Shown one piece after another: positions 1 through 13,305 of a stretch of DNA of 64,000 nucleotides; the first letter of the stretch is position 1, and the number at the start of each line of letters is the position of its first letter. The DNA is from Tetradesmus obliquus (taxonomy: Eukaryota > Chlorophyta > Chlorophyceae > Sphaeropleales > Scenedesmaceae). The stretch lies in contig CP126192.1 of NCBI GenBank assembly GCA_030272155.1, forward strand, positions 1,646,501-1,710,500. The letters run 5' to 3'. The translations under genes and the position numbers were made by a program. The notes beneath the pieces are model-generated. The model was not told where the DNA came from and made no database searches. It was given only the letters and a program-made list of their open reading frames with translations.

Positions 1-211
1 CATGGGCAGGCGCGCTGCATGCTGGTTACAGTGACATGTATGCAGCCGATGTCGCCGATGTCATGCTAGCCGGGCCAGCAGTTACCACGCTTCTCACGGG
101 TGGCAGACCAATGCAAAAACTAGAGCGGCATGCACTGCAGCTGTCTTGCTGGTCGCCGCTCTCTGCTCACGGTTGCTCTGTGCTTCCACACCGCTCGTCC
201 TCCTTCTGCAG

Positions 212-1538
212 GCAGCAGCTCTCCCAGGAGCGGGACAGCACGGCAGCAGCAGCAGCGGCGCTGTCCCACCGCGCGTCGCAGCTGGGCTCGGGCCTTGCCA
301 GCCTGCAGGGCTGCCTCACCGTGCTGCAGGGCAGCAGGGGCGGCAAGCTGACCCCCAGCAGCAAGCTGGGCGTGCTGCAGCTGGTGCTGGGGGATGTAGT
401 GGCACGGCTGCCTGGGGAGGGGCTGGCCCAGCTGGAGCTGGTGCAGGGGCTGCCTGGGCTGCAGCAGATGGCTGGACAAGCAGCAGCAGACAGTGCTGCA
501 TCCTGCAAGCTGGCAACCTGCAGTGCAGCGGATGGGCTTGCGGGGTGGCATGCCAACAGCGGCAGTGCAGCTGCACAGCGCCGCTCGCATTGGCACCAGC
601 AGCAGCATGAGGATGACGATGATGACGACTGGACTGTGGAGGCAGAGGATGCAGTGCTGATTGGTGATGGCGAGAGTGACGAGGATGATGTAGTGGTCGC
701 CACGCTGTCCACTGCGCTGTCCAGCAAGTTCTACACGCCCCGCCACTCCCTGGCCTATGAGAGCAGGCGCGGCTCACTGGCAGCAGAGCAGGCAGCTGAG
801 CAGTACAGCGGATACTTTGAGCGGCGGCCTGATAACAGCACCGCCAACAGCAGCCAGCCCCTGCAGCAGCAGCAGCAGCAGCAGCATGGCCAGCTGCTGC
901 CGGCTTCTGTGGCTGCTGCTGCAGCAGCTGCCAAGGCAGTGCTGGCAGTTGTTGAGGAGCCTGCTGGCAAGGACAGCAACACAGCACCAGCTGCAGCAGC
1001 TGGTAGGGCGGCAGGGCCAGCAGCAGCAGCAGCGCCAGCAGGCCTGCGCAAGTCAAACAGCAGGCTGGCATTGCAGCCACTGCTTGAGGCTGAGCCGCTA
1101 GACTGTTGGGATGAGGACAGTGCATGCTTCCAGTCAGCAGCCAGCAGCATCTGCAGCGGCAGCCACGCATGCTTCACTGCTGCTTCTCAGGGTGGCGAGC
1201 TGGAGCAAGTGCTTGCATACCACAGCACTGCCAGCACACCTCTGACTGGCCACAGCACGCACGCTGCAAGTGCAGTGCTATCGGATGCTGGCACTGGTGT
1301 TGCAGCGGACCACATCAGGCGCCTGCAGCTGGCAGATGCCCAGCCAACAATGCCAGTGCCTCATCATAATACACGTTCCCTTGCAGCGCCGGGTGGTGGT
1401 GACCTGGGCTCTCTGCCCGTGCAGGGGCTGCTGAGCGCTGTGGGTGGGCCTGACCTGGGCTGCCTCACTGTGGGGGAGCTGCTGCAGCTGCTGACACAGG
1501 CCGTGCTGCAGCAGCAGCGCAGCCCTGCTGGCCACTAG
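212..1538 (+). CDS. Unknown protein, C-terminal exon (partial)
   Basis: An open frame of about 440 codons ends at TAG 1536-1538. A good acceptor (TTCTGCAG, ending at 211) suggests the terminal exon begins at 212 and that the open stretch before it is intron. The gene's start lies outside the window. The first part is leucine-rich and probably helical (LTPSSKLGVLQLVLGDVV). Next come a strongly acidic run around 601-690 (HEDDDDDDWTVEAED), a poly-Q run near 861-885, poly-A stretches, and a Leu-rich end (LTVGELLQLLTQAVLQQQ). I recognise no domain. The acidic and low-complexity make-up suggests a nuclear or regulatory protein, but that is only an inference. A TGTAA at 1702-1706 is a likely poly-A signal. 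Confidence 0.5.
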
Positions 1539-3961
1539 GTGGGGCGGCAGCAGCACAATGCTGCAGGTGAACCTGCTGAATGGCAAAGCACAGCAGCTTT
1601 AGGTTGCTGTGTAGTGCTGTGTGGTGATTATGCTAAGCTTCATGTAGGTCATGCATGTAGGGCATTGATACCGCGCCTCCCACGGGCCTGCAGTGTCGTG
1701 TTGTAATTTGTTGTGTGGGAGCCCACTTGTAGGAAGTATGCGGATGGAAGACGTGCTTTGGAGACATTATGTATGATAGCATTCTGGCTCAGCATTGCTT
1801 GAAGGTGCGCAGCTGTGCATGACCAGCGTCTTTTGGGATCCTCGCTTGTTATAGAATTCGTCATTTTGCATCCATTGCACCGGCCAGTTTTTCTTTGTGA
1901 AGGTTGCCTGTACCCGCAGACAGAAGTCGTTGGGTATGACAAACCGTTCGACGCAACGTAGGATAGCATGTGCCATGTCCTGCATGGCACGATGTCAGTT
2001 GCACTTGGTCTCAGTGTGCTGCCGGCACTGTGCAGCGCGTGCTGCCACTTCTCCTTTCATGCTGCTGTGCATGGCATTTTTGATAACAAGCCGCCAATTG
2101 CTTACACCGCACTTGGCAGCTACTTGGCCTGAACAGCATCAAGGGCCCCAGGCTCCGCACTCCTTCCCTGCAACGTCCCCTTTGTGTAGCGGTAGTGAAG
2201 TGAGGAGCCACATGGACAACTGTGAGAGTGATTGCTGTGTGCTGCGCACTGATTCTGCTGTCTTGTGCCATCCTGGCACTGAGTTGCTTGTTGCAAGACT
2301 GCATGCTGTTGATGATGTGTGAGCAGCGCTGAACAGTTGCTGCATGTGTACAACTGCAAGGGTTTGCTGTTGCTTGTTGCTCTACTCAGGTGATGCCTGC
2401 AGTTTTCTACTGAGGTGAAGCTTGCGTTTGCATTGATCGTTGTGAAACTTGCAGGACTTGTATAACCTGCGCACCGAGTGCGCAGATTGGCTGTGGAATA
2501 CTGCATTGCACACAGCAGCTGATGGCTTTCAAGCTGCATGCATGCTGCTGCGGCAGTGCAGAGTGCCCTGCGGACCGCTTTCACCAGTGCTCGGTGCTTG
2601 GTGCCCACTGTGATGTTGCATGTTTGCGGAAGATGGCTTTGTTTGCTTGTTCCAGCACTTGACTCAGCAGCCTGCCCTAGCAATGCTGCGACGGTGCTAG
2701 CACTGCATATGCATGCAGCATGAAGTATTGTACTGCACAAATGCTACTTTACTATCACTTGATTGTGCGCGCATGGTCATCTGGCCGCTGGGGCTCAGAA
2801 TAATGGCGGGCAGCAGCATTCTGCCTCCAGGCGCGCTGTATGCAGGCCTCGCTGGTTTGACATTGCGTGAAGGTGCGCCTTGCCTTTGGCCTGAAGTTGA
2901 GCATTGCATCAGAGCTCGCCTTGCCGGTGTGAGCTGTTGTTGATAGTGCAGATGTAGTTGCGGGCTGTTTTGGTGGTGTTTGCCACTGGCATCAACACCT
3001 GGTAAGGTTTCATAAGCTGGCGTGATGATTGTCTGGTGCGCATCGGCGTTGCACGTGATCTTGACTGCTGGCATATGTCACGGTATGCACAGCAGCACAC
3101 TGGTACCACTGGTGTATGTGGTAGCCCTGCTTCGTGGCCGCATTCGTGCCTGCCACTGTGGGTACTTTGGCATTCTGCTGCTCGGCAGCTAAGCTGGCAG
3201 CCTCCAGCTTTCAGGCTGGCAGGGCAGGGAGGCACTGCGTAGTATTGGGGAAACCAAGTTGAAAAGTTGATTTGTGACTGCACTATCATGTGTGACGCAT
3301 TGAATCTGACATGGCGATGCCATGCTGCCTGGCCAGACCATGGTGGCAGACCTTGATGCGCTGATGTAACACAACGTACAGCATGCATGCAGCCTGCCGG
3401 GGCCTCATCATGTTACCATTTAAGCCATAGAAACGTCGCCATTGGCCCCGCATGCCGCGGCCTGTGCATCCTCAACACCAGACACGTTTGCTGCGTAATG
3501 TGAGCTAGTTACCTCATGTCCTGCCCACATTTGAGCTCAGCTATGCTGCAGGCGCATCATGTGGTGGGCTGTACAGCCCGCACATGTGTGCAACCCATGC
3601 ATGGCAAGTTTGGGGCACTAGCGCCGTCTGACAATGTGCCAGCATGATGCACATACCATCCACTAGGATTTGTCGCTAGCCAGGCTAGGCCTGCTTGCAT
3701 GCATCCAAATGAAGCCACTCTGTCAGATTACAAAAGAGCATTTAAGTAACCAATCACAGTGAGTCACGAGCACCACGTGTGAATGCTCCCCGCTTGCTGC
3801 TCACTGCCCACTGCTGGATGGCTCGCCGCGCAGGGCAACTGTCACTACAGACTGCACCTAATCTCCAGCCCTGACAGGCCCTAATGCACGCTCAGAACTA
3901 CTGCTTAGTAATCAATCTGACTAACCAATCTGACTGACGATCTTGCCTTCCACCAGCCCTG
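1539..3961. other. Gap between convergent genes (3' UTRs, no gene seen)
   Basis: This 2.4 kb stretch separates two genes that converge on it. It holds a TGTAA at 1702-1706 for the left gene and a reverse-strand TGTAA (TTACA on +) at 3728-3732, about 230 bases past the UTP14 stop. The open frames inside are short, rich in Cys and His, and without recognisable domains. I see no repeats or RNA gene. Confidence 0.5.
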
Positions 3962-6900
3962 CTACCGCCCCGCACCGTCATGCAGCCGCAGCCGCTTCTG
4001 TGCGCCGCGCCCAGCTGCCGCCTGCTTGCTGCCGCCCTGCTTCTGCTTCTTCTGCCCGCCGCCCTTGCCCACACCCCCGGCACCGCTGCCTGCCGCCTGG
4101 CCCTGCAGCTGCATGCCGCCTGCCACTGTCACAACAGCCCGCGCCTTGCCGCTGCCAGCCGCATTGTACTTCTCAACCTGCTTGCTGAAGCGCAGCGGCT
4201 GGATGATAACACCCGTGTCCTTGAGCACCGCGGGGCGTGTCAAGTTGCGGAAGGCAGCATCTGGGTTGAACTGCCTGCCCAGCGGCTGCCGCATCGCTGA
4301 CTCATACACGCCCTTATCCTTGAACGGGAACGGCAGCGCCGCCGCATGATACTTTGCCGCCTTCTTGTCCCACTTCTCGCTGATGACCACGTGTTTCATG
4401 CCAGCATCCTTGCGCGCAGCAGCAGCAGAGTCGCGCTGCGCGGACGCCTTCGCGCGCGCGGCAGCCATCCAGCTGGGCTCCCGCTGCTGCCCCGACCAGG
4501 CACCCCAGCCAGGCAGCTGCCCCTCCACCTCTGCTGGGGGCAGCTCCTCCGCCACCTCTGCTGCTTTCCCGGCTTCAAACTCTGCTGCCACGTCATCGCC
4601 GGCAAAGGCAGCAGCCAGCAGCTGCCGCTGCAGCTCAGCCTCATTGGACAGCAGCTGCATGCCATCCACGCCAGCAGCAGCAGCTACCTGCTGCTGCCGT
4701 TGTTGCTGCTGCTGGTGGTGTTGCTGCTTGCCACCTGCTGCACCTGCAGCGCCAGGCGCAGCGCCGCCTTCGTCATCGCTACTGCTGGCAGCGTCATCTT
4801 GCTGCTGCCGCTGCAGCAGCACCTGCTGCTGCTGCTGCTGCTGCTGGGCCTTGCCCTTCTTGCGGCCTTGCTGCTGCTGCTGCTGCTGCTTGTCTAGGTA
4901 GTACCCTACGCCCTGCTTGTCCCGCTTGAACACATAGCCGAGCTTGGCGCCCCGCCAGGTCTTGCTGGGCAGGAAGGCAGCCGGCTGCGAGCTGCTAGGC
5001 TGCTCAGCAGCATCACCAGGCCCCTGCTGCTGCTGCTGCTGCTGCTGTTTCTTGCCGAACAAGCCTGCATGTGCATCTGGCAGGACGCCATTAGCTGCGC
5101 CAGCGCCAGCGCCAGCTGCTGCTGCTGCCTTCTTTGCTGACTTGCTGCCCTTGGCTGGAGTGCTGCTAGTCGGCAGCTCCACCTCCACGTAGCCGATGTC
5201 AGCAGACTGCTGCTGCTGCTGCTGCTGGCCACCACCAGCTGCTTCTGAGTGCCCTTGCTGCTGCTGCTGCTTCTGCAGCTTCTGGTCTGCTGCAGCCTGC
5301 TGCGCTGCTGCTGCCGCTGCTGCATCGCCTGCCTGCCCAGTCAAGTGCCTGCTGAGCCGTGCTGCCTTGGCATCTACATCTTCCTCATCATCTGACCCAC
5401 TCATGTCAGCAGCAGCAGCAGCGGCAGCACGCGCAGCAGCTGCTGCTGCTGCGCCAGGCCCCTTGCCACCAAAGCTAATCCTGCCACCTGCTGCCCCGCT
5501 CCCTCCAAACCCATCATCATCAGCGGCGCCAAAGTCCTCGGCAGCAGCACCATCACCACCACCCTCCATGCTTGCAAGCATGGCCGCGGCTTCCTGCGCT
5601 GCTGCTGCCCGCTGCTTCTCCAGCGCACGCACCATGAAAGGCAGCGCAAACAGCCCCTTCTGCTGGCCTGCTGCTGCTGCGCCGGCCTCGCCGCTGCCAG
5701 CCAGGCCCTGCGCAGCGTCGCCTGCAGCCGGGCCTGCCAGCCCCCGCAGGATGGCCAGGGCCTCTTTCCGTGAGCGGGACGACATCATGGCCCCGCTGCC
5801 GCCTGGCTGCTGCTGCTCGCCCTCGCTGGCAGATGTGCTGCGGGCAGGCAGCATGAGCAGATGCGGTGTTGCGGTGAGCAGCAGCACAGTAATGCCGATC
5901 AGCTCGAGGCCAACAGCCGCAGCAGGGGAGAACAGCTGAGAATCAAAAGCACGCGACGAAGACACCGCTACTATGAAGGAACCCCTACCGCCCGCATCAG
6001 GCTCGTGGCAGAAAGCAAAGCTAACACATGCAGCAACGCCCAAAGCTCAACCAAGCTGGCTGCGCTAGCTGCTGCACCCACCTGCAACTGCCCCAGGGCC
6101 CCTCCACCAACCCTATGCACCTGAACACAGCCACCACACACCCCACCGCCTCACTCAACACACGCTCACATAAGCGCTCCAAAACACTCGCGCACGCACC
6201 TGTCATCGTCGCCGCTTCCGGCCTCACTGCCCGAGCCGCGCCGCCCCTCCACGCGCGCCCGCAGCTGCTGCCCCAGCGCCAGCTGCGCAGCCAGCGCCTC
6301 GCGCATGCTGGGCTCCATGGCGCCCTGGCCGCGCTTGAGCGCGCGGCGCGCCCACTTGCTGCTGTTCTTGTGTTTCAGGGTCAGCCGCTCCTGCAGGCAG
6401 CATGCAGGGCGTTCGGTTGATGAGGCGGCATGCAGGTGATTTGGACGCGTGTGAGGCTGTGTGAGCGCCACACAATTATGTGCAAGAAAAAGAAAAGGCA
6501 GGAGGACCAGGAAGGAGGAGAGAAATTTGGCTGCATGTATGGCCGACAGGTTGCCGCAAGAGTCATGCGACACAGCAGGGCGAAGGATCGGTGCACCTGC
6601 TGCCGTCGCCTGCAGCCGTTAAATCAGCCAAGTGTTCTCGCACAAACCCTTAGACAGCCGGGCACTGAGCACGCGCCAGCCACCTTACACGAAGTGCTTG
6701 CTTTTTGCAATCCCCATTCACTCTCACACCCCAACCCTCACAATGCAGTGCTGCCAGTCGCAAACATAAGCACTTGCACATGAACAACACAACCCCCAGC
6801 CCACCGCCCAGCCCACCTTGGCGCGGTCAAACTCCGCCTCCTCAGCAGCAGCGCGCGCAGCAGCCACCTCATCCCCGGCAGCGTCATCCAGCCGCGACGC

Positions 6901-9900
6901 GGCGCGCTTGGCGGCCCTGTTTGCTCTCCTCGCGTGCTCCTTGCTCTTGATCTTGGCCAGGCGCTTGGCCTTGAGCTCCGCGTAGAACAGCAGGTGACGC
7001 ATGCGCGCCAGACGGTCAGCACGCGCCTTGGCCTCCTCCAGCGTCAGCGACTGCGGGGGGAGCGCAGCAGCCACAGCCGCAACAGCACAGCAAGGCAGGC
7101 AGCATTAGAAAATGGACCACAGACGGCTTGCTCAGCCTCAGCAGCCGACGGCAGGCAGGCACTGAGGAGTGCTGAGCGCATCACAAAGTCGAGGGTAAAT
7201 TCACGGCTGGCGCAGCATGGCGATAACAGCTCTGGCCAGAGTCACCGCCAGCCCTTGCAATTGACCTAAGTTAGCACGAGTGAGAACACCATTTGTTTGA
7301 GGTACCCCACGCCAATATAGCACAGTACAGCAACATGCCAATGCACAGCAGCTGCGATGCACGCTAGGCCACAGCGTGTTTGCTAATCGAACTGCTGGCA
7401 GCAGTGCACGCCCCCGCTCACCTTCTCAGCCAGGGCCAGCTCGGCCTCCTCCATCGCAGCAGAGATGCGGAATGCATGCTAGCTGCAAAGCTAACATTAG
7501 CACACGACACGCTGACGTTGTCACCTGTTTACCACAGCCTCACCTTCTCAGCCAGCGCCTGCTCCGCCTCCTCCATCGCAGCAGCACCAGCACCACCCGC
7601 AGCACCCAGCAGCGCCGCCACCTGCGCCTCAAGGCCCTCAGCATCAGCAGCATCAGGGGAGAAGCCATCAACCAGCGAGGCTGCGCTGGCGGCTGCATTG
7701 GCAACCTCGCCGCGCGCTGCTGTGAAGCGCAGCGTGGGCGCCTCGCGGTTGGCCTGCAGGGCAGCGGGTGACAGCGGCATGTGGGTGTTACTTTTTCACA
7801 TTTTGTTCGGAGAGGAGCCGGGTGTAATATTGTGAGTGCATGAGCTGGAGGCTGTGTGGTACGACTTGCAAAGAGGCATCTGCAGCGCAGGGTGGCCATG
7901 TGCCGCTACATACACAGCTGCTCGGATGATGATGCAGGCACAGGCGTCCATCAGCGCAACTGCCGCCAGCACACCATGCAGCATGAACACATGCTCTACA
8001 CGCAAGCGAAGTGGTCCCCGCCATTGCCAGGGCGATGCAAGTCCAGCTGCAGCATGCATTCCATTCACCAACTCCCGCACCTTGACGATGGGCTGCCACT
8101 TGGTGACCTCCTGCTTGGTGTCATCGTACCCGGCCTTGCGCTCAAGCCGCTCCGCAACAGGCCGCGGCAGCGGCGCTGACACAGGCTGGCCCCTCTTATC
8201 AAGCTTCTCCAGCAGCTTGCGCGCTCCCCCCAGGCCTGCTGCTGCGCTGCTGGGGCCGGCGCCGCCGCCTGCTGCTGCTGCTGCTGCTGCTGCTGCGCTG
8301 CTGCCGAGGCCCTCCAGAAGGTCTGCCAGGCGCAGCTCGCCAGCGCCTGTTGTTGCATGGCGGTTATGGCATATGCAATCATGCGGGGGATGAAATGAAC
8401 GCTGGTCGCAGTGCAGGACGATGCTGGCAGTGCTGCTGGCATTGTGCAATCAAGTGCACTGGCATAGGAAGCATAGCACAACAAATACTTCTGCCAGGGA
8501 TGCTGCCATGTGAGTCTGTATGGCCGACAGGTTGCCGCAGGAGTCATGCGACACAGCAGGGCGAAGGATCGGTGCACCTGCTGCCGTCGCCTGCAGCCGT
8601 TAAATCAGCCAACAGTGTTCTCGCACAAACCCTTAGACAGCCGGGCACTGAGCATGCGCCAGCCACCTTACACGAAGTGCTTGCTCAACCACTTACAGGC
8701 CTCAGGAATCGCTGCACCATGCAGAGCAGCAGCCGTATCACGCCTGGCCAGGCACCACCCCTGCACGCACCTGCTGCTGTTGCGTGCGCCTCGCTTTCGT
8801 TGTACGCCTCTGCCACCACTGCGTTGCGTGCTGCTGCTGGCAGCCTTTTGCGCTGCTGGCCTGCTGCCGCCTTTGCTGCTGCTGCGCCCTTGCCCAGCAC
8901 TGCCTCAAGCATGGCCCTGCAGGCAGCAGCACGGGACACAGGCGCAGGGCCGGCAGCACAGCAACTTGAATAAACAACAGCAGTAACATGAATGTGCAGC
9001 TGCTTTGACTGCATGGTACAGAGACAAGACAGTGAATTGGACGATGGCAGCTGCTACGCAATAACAATGTGTGAAACACAACAGCTGCTGCGTGATCAAC
9101 CATTCATGTGCAGCTGCGGCTGTGCTGAGGCGCCTTCAGGTGTGGGCCCAAGGGCCAGTCATGTCATCGGGCGCAAGGCCCTGCAACAGAATTCACCAAT
9201 TACACGAGCATCACAAGGCGCCACAGCAGCTGCAGGTTCAACAACACCATGGAGGCACGGGGCTGACACGCTCGGCTGATCCTTGCTGCACTCGACTGCT
9301 GCCATAACATTACAGGAGAAAGGAACGCAGCTGTTGCCAACGTCACAACATTGCGCATGTCCTGTTGAAGCGGCCACACCAACTCTGCGTGGTGAGCACG
9401 ACCGTGCGCTGCTGCTTCGGGTGCCGCTGCCTGCGCCGCACCTGTGCCGCTCTTCGTCAAACTCCTCGTCTTCATCTTCGTCCTCATCCGCTGCATCGCT
9501 GCCGTCACTGCTGCCATCGACGCCACCTGCATCCTCTGATTCATCCTCCTCTGCTTCGTGTTCACTGCCGCCGCCATCATCGCTGCTGCCCAGCTGCTGC
9601 TGCTGCTCTGCATCATCCTCCTCCCCAAAGTCGTACCCCTCCTCGCCCTCATAAAACACCACCTCCTGCAGGCACACACGCGCAGCGTGCACCATGCGGG
9701 TAAGCGCGTAGGCAGCACAGTGTGCAGGCTAGCATGCGAACCAGTTGCAGACTCAGCCAGGGCAGGCGTCATGCAGGTAACAAGATGGTTCACTGCGCCA
9801 CAGGGTGTCACTCCCTTTTGCCCGTATGTCCATCTGGTCAGCTTGCTGCCTGCATGCCAACATGTGAACATAACACCGCTCGCCTGTGCAGCACTGCTGC

Positions 9901-10694
9901 ACCATCATGCAGCTTGCACTGCTGCCTGCACCACAGCACGCTTGCACCCACCACTTCACGTGGCTTTGCACTGCTGCCCATGTCTCATGTCTCACGTCTC
10001 ATGTCTCACGTCTCATGAAGCTTGCATTGCCGCTGCACCACAACGCTGCCGCCACCCACCTCATCCTCATCGTCCTCAGGCTCCTCTTCTTCCGAGCTGT
10101 CCAGGTCAGCAAACTCGCCCCTGGCTCGCTTCTTGCTGCCCTGCTGCTGCTGCTCGTCGCCGCTGCTGCCTGCACCAACCGCGCCGTCGTCTGCCTCCTC
10201 ACCAAACCAGCCTGCATACTTCTTCTTGTCCTCTGCTGTGAACGCTAAGTCCTCATCGATTTCCTCGTCCTCGAAGTCTGAAGGCATCTCATACTCATAG
10301 TTTTCCACGCGCTGTACAGCAGCAAAGCAGCAGGAGGAAGTCAGCACAGTGCAGGCTGCTGCTGCTGCTCATGCTGCTGCTGCTGCCAAACTGCAGCACG
10401 TGTCTGCTCGCTGGTTGCCTATCGTGCATGTTGAAGCAAAGCTAGGACAGATACAAAACCGGTAACGATTTTCGAAAACCAGAAGGAGCTCCATGGCGTT
10501 CACGCAGTCACAGCAGCAGGCTCGGCCGGCACACTTACGTCGTAGCGCTGGGCATGCTTATCCTCATCGGGGTCTGAATCGTTTGCCTCATAAAGGTCAT
10601 TCGCCTTCTTTCGCTTTTTGCTCGACTTGCTGAGGTACCTACTTTTGGCAGGCACCGGCTGTGATTTCCTCTTGTTGGCAGTACTTCTCGCCAT
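3962..10694 (-). CDS. UTP14: UTP14, U3 snoRNP / SSU-processome protein
   Basis: Nine exons (high to low): 10694-10539, 10311-10060, 9665-9442, 8916-8771, 8346-8081, 7753-7544, 7050-6817, 6390-6200, 5837-3962. All GT-AG phases close, giving 1184 aa. UTP14 is a nucleolar factor of the small-subunit processome, which in yeast activates the helicase Dhr1 during 18S pre-rRNA maturation. Family marks in order: YEYEMPSDFEDEEIDED near the N-terminus; the SEAYPES-type motif (VAEAYNESEAH); WQPIVKANREAPTLRF across an exon junction; FALPFMVRALEKQR; KTWRGAKLGYVFKR; and the C-terminal block ISEKWDKKAAKY, LPFPF, FRNLTRPAVLKDTGVI. The last exon is swollen by poly-Q and poly-A runs encoded by CTG/GCT repeats on the + strand. 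The end is basic and probably nucleolar. The start ATG at 10692-10694 opens a lysine-rich segment typical of the family. Confidence 0.93.
6537..6702. repeat. Dispersed repeat, copy 1 (UTP14 intron 7)
   Basis: About 166 bases, nearly identical and in the same orientation as 8518-8685. Only a few substitutions and one 2-base indel separate the copies. Both lie wholly inside UTP14 introns (this one between the exons at 6390 and 6817). I see no terminal inverted repeat, coding capacity or clear target-site duplication. It could be a short non-autonomous element or a segmental copy. Confidence 0.8.
7417..7462 (-). pseudogene. Relict copy of the 3' end of UTP14 exon 6
   Basis: 46 bases matching 7539-7584 with about three differences, 122 bases away. 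It contains the exon end (EEAELALAEK) and a still-good donor (AAG|GTGAGC). Read from the nearest upstream acceptor (TTTGCAG), the frame meets TAG at once, so it is unlikely to serve as an extra exon. It looks like a tandem exon-end duplication that is decaying in the intron. Confidence 0.75.
8518..8685. repeat. Dispersed repeat, copy 2 (UTP14 intron 4)
   Basis: About 168 bases, the partner of 6537-6702, lying between the UTP14 exons at 8346 and 8771. The identity begins at the shared GTATGGCCGACAGG and ends at GAAGTGCTTGCT. The high identity inside non-coding sequence implies a recent copying event. Confidence 0.8.
9979..10017. repeat. Short tandem repeat, 7-bp unit CAYGTCT
   Basis: Five to six copies of a 7-base unit alternating CATGTCT and CACGTCT, in the UTP14 intron between the exons at 10060 and 9665. 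No function is suggested. Confidence 0.8.
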
Positions 10695-11229
10695 CGTGTC
10701 TTACATACTCATACTACAACTCTCACTGGAAGGTTGAAAGCCTTGCGCAGGCCATTTAACGGCAGAGCACCCTGGTGAGACACCCTTGCTGCACCCTAGT
10801 CCAGAGTAACAAACACCCGTTGAAAGTCAGCACCCCTGTGTAAGTCAGGCCACGCCCGTTACCAGCAAGGCCCTCTTCGTACAGCAACAAAAAAAGGAGG
10901 TCACACGGCTCTCACATCAGGCACCATGGCTGTATGGTGGAAAAATCATGGTAGACCAGCTGCATGGGTGACACAGCTGTGACACAATGGCAGCCTGCCA
11001 GTCAGCCAGCGGCCGACTCAGCTCAATCCTTGTGTGCTGAGCACGGCAGCATGCAAAAGACATGCGCCGCTGCTGCATACGCCTTTTGCAGCGCACAGCA
11101 TACAAGCAACACGGGACGGCGTGCGCTTCAAACAGGTGGGCACACCCGCCAATCCCAGCCCATCCTACGTGTTCACAAGCGAAGCCGCATGCCGTCTCCA
11201 AGCCCCCATCCCGCTGTCGCCCGCGCCTG

Positions 11230-11720
11230 CTACTCCGCCGGCGGCGGCGCGCCCTGCCCCGCCGCCTGCCCCGCCGCCCACAGCCGCGCAAAGCGCCGCG
11301 CCGCGCCCTGCCGCGCCACGCCATCATGCTCCGCCGCCACCAGGCTGCAGATCAGCGGCGAGGCCAGCCCCAGCAGCGCCTCCCATGCCAGGCTGGCCAG
11401 CCTCCTCGGGATGAGGCCTGCCGTGATGCTCTGCAGCAGGCCGATTAGGAAGCTGCTGTTTGGCAGCAGGAACTCGCCACGGGCCAGGCCGCGCAGCAGC
11501 TGGGCAGCGACCTGCGGGTCGCAACAGCAGGCAGCGGCAGCAGCAGCAGGGCGACAGTTGCTAGCCGCCCTACTTACTCTGCTCTCACCAGTCTGCAAGC
11601 CACGATAAACAGCGACGTGCAGAACCCCGGCATGCTTGGCACGTTCGTTAAATGGCATGCTTTGATTGACTACGCCACAGTTGCAGTTGAGGCTGCTTGC
11701 TGCTGCGCTGTTGTCCTGTG

Positions 11721-11760
<40 letters not shown>

Positions 11761-12691
11761 GATCAAATGTGCTGCCTCAGCAGGCTCCGCCCTGAGCAGC
11801 GCGCCACGCACCACCTCTGGCGACTGCAGGCGCACGCCCTCCGACACCTTGGCGGTCTCCCAGGGCTGCGGCAGCAGCAGCAGCAGCAGTGGTGACAGGA
11901 TGCATGTGCATTGCAATCGAATGCCAGATACACTGCAGAGGTCGAATGTTTGTAAGTTGGCACAGCTGACTACTGGCTGGCTAGCCAACTACAGCTGACT
12001 CAGCTGTGACCTCATCACTAGCTCGGAGCTGAAGACCACAGGCACGCGCACACACGCCACCTGCTTAACACACATCCCAGGAGAGTGCACCGCCGCCAGC
12101 GACCCTGCCGCCTCTCCCAACCCCTGCCCATTGCCCAATGCAGCCCTCAGCACACCTTGGTCAGGGCCTCCTTGGCATAGCCTGGCGTGTTGATGTCTGC
12201 AGGGTAGGCGATGCTCACACACACCTTGCTGCCTTGCAGCTGCAGCAGCAGCAGCAGCAGCACAGCAGCTGGGTCAGCACACATCAGCACAGCTGCCAGC
12301 GTGAAACCTGCCGCCAAATCAGCTGAGAGCAGCTGGCAGCACCAAATGTTACGCATATGCACCACCAGCAGTAGCAGCAGCGGAGGCCAGCCTCACCTCG
12401 TTGCGCAGGCACTCTGCCAGCCCCCGCACCGCAAACTTGCTGGGCGCATATGCGGAGCTGCCTATCAAACCTGCCCAGCAGCAGCCGCAAAACAGAACAA
12501 CCAGCAGCAGCAGCAGCAGCAGCAATGACAAGTGTAGCTTGCGTCAGCTTATATTCTACCGCCTCACGCTGCTAGGCAACTGGCATTCCGTTCTATTTCT
12601 ACATGCAGCTGGATCATCTGATACTCAACAGGCAAGCCGTCCATGACAGCATGATTTACATGGGGCTGGTGACGTCACGTAGCCTGCCGCT

Positions 12692-12722
<31 letters not shown>

Positions 12723-13268
12723 CGCTGCCGCTGCTGCCGCTGCCGCCGCTGCCGCCGCTGCCGCCGCTGCTGCCGCCTCACCCATGAGGGCCAAGGTGCT
12801 GGCCACGAACACGATGTGCCCTGCGTTGCGGCCCAGCATGCCGTCGTACACCGCCTTGGCCGCGTGCAGGCTGCCCATGTAGTTGAGGGACATCTGGCGC
12901 GCAAACATGTCCGGCTCACAGTCATGGAAGTAGCCTGCAGCGGCAGCAGCAGCAGCAGCAGCAGCGGGCAGTCAGGCAGAAGGCAGCCATGGCCAGTGTG
13001 CCGTGCAAGCTGCTTGGGACTGCTCACCATGCCAGCTGCTGACAGATGTTTGCTTGTGCAGTTTTTGCAGTGCTGCAGAGGCTGCAGACTTGCTTGGAAC
13101 TGCTGATGTGCCTGCTACGGCTAGTCTGTTTGCTGCTACTAGTCTTGCGCTGCTCCTGCCAGTCCTGCGCTGCTGCTGCTGGTCCTGTGCTGCTGTTGCC
13201 AGTGCTGCGCTGCTGTTGCCGACGCTGAACTGCTGCTGCCAGTGCTGCGCTGCTACCTGCCAGTGCTG

Positions 13269-13305
<37 letters not shown>

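Noticed and set aside
120-1177. Minus-strand open frames up to 284 codons opposite the first gene
   Set aside because: Cys- and Gln-rich translations produced by CAG repeats; no acceptor, domain or context supports them.
4346-5939. Long + strand open frames rich in Leu, Cys or Ala opposite UTP14
   Set aside because: They are complements of CTG/CAG runs and lack domains. The minus frame carries the conserved UTP14 C-terminus.
7417-7462. Alternative cassette exon of UTP14
   Set aside because: The nearest acceptor gives TAG in the first codons and the wrong phase.
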